Shown here piece by piece: positions 59,159 to 64,000 of a DNA stretch of 64,000 nt (position 1 is the first letter of the stretch; each line of letters begins with the position of its first letter). Under the pieces are notes generated by a model, which had not been told where the DNA came from, did not search any database, and saw only the letters and a list, made by a program, of their open reading frames with translations. The stretch comes from DASUPK01 sp963728875 (GTDB taxonomy: Bacteria; Actinomycetota; Thermoleophilia; Solirubrobacterales; 70-9). The position numbers were made by a program, and so were the translations under genes. The stretch is taken from positions 744,001-808,000 of the forward strand of contig CAVSLJ010000001.1 in NCBI GenBank assembly GCA_963728875.1. The letters are read 5' to 3'.

Positions 59159-60495
59159 CCGAGCATCCTCTGCGGCAGCTCGTGGAAGAAGCGCGACGAG
59201 AACTCGATGTCGGAGACCGGCACCCGCTCGTCCGCGCCGTGGATCAGCGGGGCCGAGCCGAGCAGGTCGATCTCGCGATGTGGGCAGAAGCCATAGACGA
59301 CCGCGTCCGGGAACGCCGTGCGGAATGGGTTGCTGTCGCTGAATCCCGGCATGACCGTCGGCGCGATCTCAGCGTCCGGATCCGCGTCCGCGAGCCAGCC
59401 GCGGATCGCGTCGGCGAGCGGTGAATCCATCGGCGAGCTGTTGCCGACCACGGCCTCGCTGAACTCGACCTCGTAGTCGCCATCGCCGATCAATGCCTCG
59501 AGCTGCCGCAGCGCGTCGTCCTTACCCTGGCCTGGAGGCACCCGGCAGTCGATCAGCGCCTCGGCCTCCGACGGAATCACGTTCGCCTTCTTGCCGGCCT
59601 CGGCCTTCGTCGGGGTGAGGGTGACGCCGAGCATCGGCTCGACCAGGTAGTCGGCGAGCAGGGGCGCCTCCGCGCGGAGCCGCTCCAGCCCGGTGCGCAC
59701 TCCCTCCTCGCCCGGGAAGGGCTCGCCGAAGAGGGCCGCGAGCAGCGCCTCGCCGACATCAGTGGGCTCCGGCTGCGGCTGCTCCGAGAGCGCCGACAGA
59801 TACCCGGCGAGCTTGAGCAGGGCGTTGTCGCCGATCCGCGGCAGGGAGGCGTGGCCAGCCTCGCCCGACGTCCGCAGCTTCATCCGGAAGATCCCCTTCT
59901 CCCCGACGCTGAGCGTGTAGAGGCGACGGCCCCCGAACTCGAGCGCCTGACCTCCGCCCTCGTTGACGACGAAGTCGCTGCGAACGGCCTCGGCCTGCTC
60001 GGCGCAGAGCCACATCGCACCCAGGCCGCCACCGACCTCCTCGTCGGCGGTGATCACGAGCTTGAGCTCCCCGGATGACGGCCGCCAGCCGGATTCGGCC
60101 AGTGACGACGCAGCCGCGACCTCGGCGGCAACCTGGCCCTTCATGTCGAGGGCGCCGCGCCCTCGCACCCAACCGTCTGCGACGTCGCCGGCCCAGGGGT
60201 CGAAGGTCCACTCGTCGGGGTCGGCGCGGACCGTGTCGACGTGGCCGAGGAAGGTCAGCGTCGGCCCGTCGCCGGCGCCTCGGAGCCGCGCCACCAGGTT
60301 GGGGCGGCCGGGCTCGGCGGAGAGCTGCTCACACTCGAATCCGGCATCGGTCAGCGTCGCCTGCAGGAGGTCCTGGACCGGCGCCTCGTTGCCGGGCGGA
60401 TTGACCGTGTCGGTCTGGATCAGCCGGCCGAGCAGCTCGACCGCGCGAGGGCCGAGGCCCTGCGGGACGGCGGCCGTTGCGGTGCCCTCCTCCAT
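59155..60495 (-). CDS. M20 family metallopeptidase
   Basis: A 446-residue zinc peptidase. Metal ligands are seen in FLGHVDTVRAD, GRGALDMKGQ, ITADEEVGGG and the distal VPVSDIEF/HGADE part; the dimerisation domain lies between. This order fits dipeptidase, succinyl-diaminopimelate desuccinylase or acetylornithine deacetylase-like enzymes (ArgE/DapE group). ATG 60495 precedes MEEGTATAA. Substrate not decided by sequence. Confidence 0.9.
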   Translation of the reverse strand: MEEGTATAAVPQGLGPRAVELLGRLIQTDTVNPPGNEAPVQDLLQATLTDAGFECEQLSAEPGRPNLVARLRGAGDGPTLTFLGHVDTVRADPDEWTFDPWAGDVADGWVRGRGALDMKGQVAAEVAAASSLAESGWRPSSGELKLVITADEEVGGGLGAMWLCAEQAEAVRSDFVVNEGGGQALEFGGRRLYTLSVGEKGIFRMKLRTSGEAGHASLPRIGDNALLKLAGYLSALSEQPQPEPTDVGEALLAALFGEPFPGEEGVRTGLERLRAEAPLLADYLVEPMLGVTLTPTKAEAGKKANVIPSEAEALIDCRVPPGQGKDDALRQLEALIGDGDYEVEFSEAVVGNSSPMDSPLADAIRGWLADADPDAEIAPTVMPGFSDSNPFRTAFPDAVVYGFCPHREIDLLGSAPLIHGADERVPVSDIEFSSRFFHELPQRMLG

Positions 60496-60605
60496 CGTTG
60501 CCAGCCTAGCGGCCACCAGGCGACCCCACTTCGGAGCGGCGGCGATGCCGCCGCGACTTGTGACGAGTCGCCGCTTGTGGCCGCATCTGATGGAAGCCGT
60601 CCTGC

Positions 60606-61751
60606 CTAGGGCAACGGCCCGCCGGCCAGCGCGATCACCACTCCGACGCCGCCGGAGGCGACCAGGGTCTCGACCACGCCCCGCCGCGCGACCAGCAGGG
60701 TGACCGCGGCGGCGGCGAGCACCGGGATCTGCCAGGTCTCGTCGATGCCGCGCGCGAGGGTGACGGCGGAGCCGAGGATCGCGCCGATCGCGGCCGGGCC
60801 CGCGCCGTCGAGGAAGGCGCGGGCGCGGTCGTTCCGGCGCAGGCGCTCGAAGCGGCCGCCGCCCAGCAGGATGAACGAGAAGCTCGGGCTGAAGGCGACC
60901 ACGGCCGCGAGCACGGCGCCTCCGACGCCATGGGCCGCGTAGCCGACCGCCGCCACGGTCGCAACCACGGGTCCGGGCGTGACCTGCCCGAGAGCGACCG
61001 CGTTCAGGAACTGCGCGTCCGTCATCCAGTGGTAGACGTGGACCGCGTCCTGCTGCATCAGCGGGATGATCACGAAGCCCCCTCCGAACGAGAGGGCGCC
61101 GACCTTGAATGCCGTCCAGGCCAGCGCGCCGATCCCTCCCGAGGAGACCGCCGCCACCGGCAGAGGCCACCAGATCCCGGCCTCATGGGGGCGCCGGCGC
61201 CGAATGATCTCGAGCAGCCCGCAGGCGACCAGGACGAGGACGAGGTACGGGCCGATTGCGATCGCCGCCGCGACCCCCGCGAGCAGGTAGACGAGCCAGC
61301 GGACGCGGTGCCCGTGGCCCTCCATCGCATGGTGGTAGCTCGGATCCACCAGCTCGCTGCCCGCGCGCACCGCGACCGCGGCCACCGCCGCGCCCGCTCC
61401 GGCGCCCGCGCCGCGGACCCAATCCGGAGGCGCTGAGGACAGGAACAGAACAGACAGGGCGATCACCATCACAACCGCCGGGACGACGAAGCCCAGTCCC
61501 CCGACGATCGCCCCCAGCGGACCGCCGACGCGGTACGCACAGAAGATCGAGAGCTGCGTCGAGGAGGGACCAGGGAGGAGCGAGCAGGCGGCGTTGGCGT
61601 CCTCGAAGGCGCGGGCGTCCATCCAGCCGTTTTTGCGGACGACCAGCTCGCGCAGGAGCGTGACGTGCGCCGGAGGACCGCCGAAGCCGATCAACCCGAT
61701 CCGCAGCCACTCCCTCGCGATCGTCCCGAGCGGCGCGGTGGGGCGGTTCAT
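60606..61751 (-). CDS. Chromate transporter-like protein (CHR family)
   Basis: A 381-residue membrane protein with two related halves, the long-chain form. IGLIGFGGPPAHVTLLREL and KVGALSFGGGFVIIPLMQQD are the CHR signature in each half, and LLPGPSSTQLSIF and LGQVTPGPVVATVAAVG the following helices. It would move chromate or sulfate-like anions. ATG 61751 is chosen; divergent from a SnoaL gene by 11 bases. Confidence 0.9.
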   Translation of the reverse strand: MNRPTAPLGTIAREWLRIGLIGFGGPPAHVTLLRELVVRKNGWMDARAFEDANAACSLLPGPSSTQLSIFCAYRVGGPLGAIVGGLGFVVPAVVMVIALSVLFLSSAPPDWVRGAGAGAGAAVAAVAVRAGSELVDPSYHHAMEGHGHRVRWLVYLLAGVAAAIAIGPYLVLVLVACGLLEIIRRRRPHEAGIWWPLPVAAVSSGGIGALAWTAFKVGALSFGGGFVIIPLMQQDAVHVYHWMTDAQFLNAVALGQVTPGPVVATVAAVGYAAHGVGGAVLAAVVAFSPSFSFILLGGGRFERLRRNDRARAFLDGAGPAAIGAILGSAVTLARGIDETWQIPVLAAAAVTLLVARRGVVETLVASGGVGVVIALAGGPLP

Positions 61752-61762
61752 ACTGCGGCAGC

Positions 61763-62173
61763 ATGTCAAGCGCCAATGCGGAGTTCGTCGGGCGGATGCT
61801 GGCGGCCTACCTGGCCGGGGACGCGGAGACCCTGCGAGCCGCGATGGCGGCCGACGGCGAGATCTACGGCGCCCCCGGCCTCATCAACTCCGGGACCTAC
61901 CACGGCTATGAGGGCTTTCGGCAGTGGATCGAACAGTGGGAGGAGGCTTGGGGCGGCGTCGACTACGAGCTGCTCGATCCGTTCGACTTCGGGGAGACCA
62001 TCGTCGTCATCCCCGTGCGCATCACCGGTCGCGGAGCCGGCAGCGGGCTCGAGGTCGACTCGACCTTCGGCTGGCTCTGGCAGATCAGGGACGAGAAGAT
62101 GATCCGGTTCCACGCCTACGCGGCGGTGGACGAAGCGCTCGAGGCCGCCGAGCGGCTGTCGGGGTCGGAGTGA
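61763..62173 (+). CDS. SnoaL/NTF2-like protein
   Basis: A 136-residue protein with the cone-shaped NTF2-like fold: SANAEFVGRMLAAYLAGD helix, GLINSGTYHGYEGFRQWIEQW, then strands with WLWQIRDEKMIRFHAYA. Such proteins may act as isomerases or small binding proteins. Its stop is coupled to rarA as GTGA. Function unknown. Confidence 0.85.
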   Translation: MSSANAEFVGRMLAAYLAGDAETLRAAMAADGEIYGAPGLINSGTYHGYEGFRQWIEQWEEAWGGVDYELLDPFDFGETIVVIPVRITGRGAGSGLEVDSTFGWLWQIRDEKMIRFHAYAAVDEALEAAERLSGSE

Positions 62174-63504
62174 ACGACCAGCTCTTCGAGACCGGCGACG
62201 AGGCGCCCGGGGCGGGCGTGCCCTCGGCCGACGGGCCCCTCGCGGCCCGGATGCGCCCCCGCGACCTCGACGAGCTCGCCGGGCAGACGCACCTACTGGA
62301 ACCCGGATCCGCGCTGCGGATGGCGATCGAGTCCGGAGAGCCCCACAGCGCCATCTTCTACGGGCCGCCCGGCAGCGGCAAGACGACCGTGGCGCGGATC
62401 ATCGCCGCCCGCGCGAAGGGCGCCTTCGAGGAGCTCTCGGCCGTGAACGCCGGCCGTCCGGAGGTGCGCGAGGTGATCGCGCGGGCCCGCGAACGCCGCG
62501 CCGGCGGGCGCCCGACGATCTTCTTCCTCGACGAGATCCACCGCTTCAACAAGGCGCAGCAGGATGCACTGCTGCCCGCGGTCGAGGAGGGCCTGATCAC
62601 GCTGATCGGGGCCACCACGGAAAACCCGTATTTCGAGGTCAACTCGGCGCTGCTCTCCCGCTCGCAGATCTACGAGTTCCGGCCGCTGAGCGCGGATGAC
62701 ATCGAGGAGCTCGTGCTCCGGGCCCTCGGCGACGACCGAGGCATCCCCGATCCGCCGGGCATCGCCCCGGACGCGCTCGAGATGCTCGCCGCCAGGGCAG
62801 GCGGCGACGGGCGGGTGGCGCTCGCCGCGCTCGAGCGAGCCGCCGAAGCAACGCGCGTCGCCGGGCGGAACGAGATCCGGATGGAGGAGGTCGAGGACGC
62901 GCTCCAGCGCAAGGCCCTCCTTTACGACCGAGAGGGAGACAGGCACTACGACTACATCTCGGCCTGGATCAAGGCGACGCGCGGATCGGACGTCGATGCG
63001 TCGATCTACTACCTCGCCGTGATGCTCGAGGGCGGCGAGGACCCGCGCTTCATCGCCCGCCGGATGGTGATCTTCGCCTCCGAGGACATCGGCAACGCGG
63101 ATCCGCAGGCGCTCGTGGTCGCGACCGCAGCGGGCCAGGCCGTCGATCGGGTCGGGCTTCCCGAGTGCGCGCTCAACCTCGCCCAGGCGGCTGCGTACCT
63201 CGCCCTGGCTCCGAAGTCGAACGCCTCGACCAGGGCGATCTCGAATGCGAGCGCTCACATACGGGAGCACGGCGCGTCCGAACCGCCGCCACACCTTCAG
63301 GACGCCCACTACCCGGGCGCGAAGGAACTCGGCCGCGGCGAGGGCTACCGCTACCCGCACGACGAGCCGGGCGGGGTCACCGACCAGCCGCTGGCGCCCG
63401 AGCCGGTGCGGAACGAGCGCTTCTACGAGCCGACCGACCGTGGCTTCGAAGCCGAGTTGCACGAGCGACTGAAGCGATTGCGCAAGCGATTCTCGAAGGA
63501 TTAG
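62170..63504 (+). CDS. rarA: Replication-associated recombination protein RarA (MgsA)
   Basis: A 444-residue AAA+ ATPase that tends stalled replication forks. Walker A FYGPPGSGKTT, Walker B IFFLDEIHRFNKAQQDALLP, sensor 1 GATTENPYFEVN and Arg finger SALLSRS match; the C-terminal tetramer domain shows DVDASIYYLAVMLEGGEDP and YLALAPKSNAS. The GTG start overlaps the SnoaL stop. The family includes yeast Mgs1 and human WRNIP1. Confidence 0.95.
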   Translation: MNDQLFETGDEAPGAGVPSADGPLAARMRPRDLDELAGQTHLLEPGSALRMAIESGEPHSAIFYGPPGSGKTTVARIIAARAKGAFEELSAVNAGRPEVREVIARARERRAGGRPTIFFLDEIHRFNKAQQDALLPAVEEGLITLIGATTENPYFEVNSALLSRSQIYEFRPLSADDIEELVLRALGDDRGIPDPPGIAPDALEMLAARAGGDGRVALAALERAAEATRVAGRNEIRMEEVEDALQRKALLYDREGDRHYDYISAWIKATRGSDVDASIYYLAVMLEGGEDPRFIARRMVIFASEDIGNADPQALVVATAAGQAVDRVGLPECALNLAQAAAYLALAPKSNASTRAISNASAHIREHGASEPPPHLQDAHYPGAKELGRGEGYRYPHDEPGGVTDQPLAPEPVRNERFYEPTDRGFEAELHERLKRLRKRFSKD

Positions 63505-63639
63505 CGCGGCGTTAAGCCGAAACCGCGGCCATTCAGTCCGCAACCTTTTCGAGAAGTCCGTGTTTTGAGCCCTGTCTGACGCTCTGGCAGTCGTGCGGTT
63601 CGCCGGAGCCGGCGCGTAAAAAGCCGGGGAGTGGACAAC

Positions 63640-63680
63640 GAAGGCCGGGAGCTCGGGGATTGCTCCCGGCCTTCAACTTT
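63640..63680 (+). terminator. Terminator downstream of rarA
   Basis: A perfect 13-base stem, GAAGGCCGGGAGC pairing with GCTCCCGGCCTTC around a nine-base loop, followed by AACTTT. It lies 135 bases after the rarA stop and insulates the next gene. Confidence 0.82.
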
Positions 63681-63710
63681 CATCAGACGACGTGCAGGGA
63701 AACTGGGAGG

Positions 63711-63769
63711 AGCGACCTCGGCGGGAGGTCGCTGCCTGGAAACGGGTCCTCGTGGCTCGCGCGTAGAAT
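63711..63769 (+). promoter_or_regulatory. Hairpin and candidate promoter before the second ALDH
   Basis: A nine-base inverted repeat AGCGACCTC-GGCGG-GAGGTCGCT (63711-63733) lies 31 bases upstream of TAGAAT (63764-63769), a likely -10 box. The repeat could be an operator. There is no regulator gene in view. Confidence 0.4.
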
Positions 63770-63807
63770 CGCCTTCGACCGAGCGCAAGCGACGAGAGGA
63801 TGCAGTG

Positions 63808-64000
63808 ATGGAGGCGAGCCGCACCCGCAAGACCGGCACCAGCCGGAAGTCGAGCTCCAACGGCAGCAAGGGCTCCAAGTCCTCCTCGAAGCGCTCCAAG
63901 GCGAAGGCGAAGCCCGCGCTCGAATCCTTCAACCCGGCGACCGGTGAGCTGGTCGGGACCGTCGAGACGATCACCCCGGCGAAGGTGCAGGGGATCGTCG
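63808..64000 (+). CDS. Aldehyde dehydrogenase N-terminus with basic extension (partial)
   Basis: The gene runs off the right edge; 64 codons are visible. GAGAGGA lies eight bases before ATG 63808. The first 35 residues are a Lys/Ser/Arg-rich tract (EASRTRKTGTSRKSSSNGSK and similar), unusual for the family. Then ESFNPATGELVGTVETITPA begins the normal aldehyde dehydrogenase fold, of the succinate-semialdehyde type. The enzyme proper should be about 480 residues longer than seen. Confidence 0.75.
   Translation, partial: MEASRTRKTGTSRKSSSNGSKGSKSSSKRSKAKAKPALESFNPATGELVGTVETITPAKVQGIV

Larger units (their letters stand above)
63505..63807. other. Intergenic region with terminator and hairpins
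   Basis: About 300 bases between rarA and the next gene. It holds a small palindrome CGCCGG-AG-CCGGCG (63601-63614), a strong terminator (63640-63680), a nine-base hairpin (63711-63733) and a candidate -10 box TAGAAT (63764-63769). I see no gene or tRNA in it. Confidence 0.6.

Overview
The window is high-GC, tightly packed bacterial chromosome and looks like the actinobacterial class Thermoleophilia, most likely Solirubrobacterales. The signs are many GTG and TTG starts, a CIRCE-controlled groES-groEL pair, the lhr-nei pair, a zincin metalloprotease of the F420-associated family, a type-2 isoleucyl-tRNA synthetase, and a secreted protein with the LTFANVVALLALFAALGGSAYA-type leader that recurs in this class (split here: LTFANVVALL, then ALFAALGGSAYA). 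The taxonomy is inference. I saw no rRNA, tRNA, CRISPR array, prophage or insertion sequence.

Layout. 1-2.4 kb: partial sigma-like gene, MFS exporter and divergent TetR regulator. 2.4-9.1 kb: repair and stress run (lhr, nei, CRP-type regulator, pcm). 9.1-12.4 kb: ASCH and SRPBCC proteins, then groES-groEL behind CIRCE, closed by a strong terminator. 12.4-19.5 kb: NmrA-like reductase, 7Fe ferredoxin, secreted CAP protein, GT87 transferase, mrp, an octapeptide-repeat protein, zincin and an inositol-phosphatase-like enzyme. 19.5-25.5 kb: UvrD-like helicase-nuclease, SMR efflux pump with its TetR, PAC2 and YhaM-like proteins. 25.5-32.9 kb: split TauE/SafE pair, trehalose phosphatase, DHA2 exporter with TetR, polX, GT2 and thioredoxin. 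32.9-40.8 kb: TetR-regulated DrrAB-type ABC exporter, RidA, HAD phosphatase, ileS, VOC protein. 40.8-48.5 kb: AraC and MarR regulators, lipoprotein, fumC, FAD oxidoreductase, secreted beta-helix protein and aldehyde dehydrogenase. 48.5-64 kb: SpoIID protein, aldo/keto reductase, a methylthioadenosine salvage pair, ychF, PAP2, a membrane protein with a BtrH-type protein, methylmalonyl-CoA epimerase, YqhQ-like, M20 peptidase, ChrA, SnoaL, rarA and the start of a second aldehyde dehydrogenase.

Themes. Four exporters (MFS, SMR, DHA2, DrrAB) each sit beside a TetR gene with perfect or near-perfect inverted repeats in the promoter gap, so the region is rich in drug-efflux switches. DNA repair and replication upkeep is spread through the window (lhr, nei, helicase-nuclease, polX, rarA). 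The most unusual architectural signal is that 10 of 12 convergent gene pairs overlap by exactly four bases, sharing CTAG (or CTAA/TTAA) as stop codons on both strands.

Sequence quality caution: lhr and one TetR gene are each broken by a single-base frameshift, the polX tail and otsB start look shifted, and a VOC gene has TAG where the family has Trp. These may be real decay or consensus errors in a draft or metagenomic assembly.
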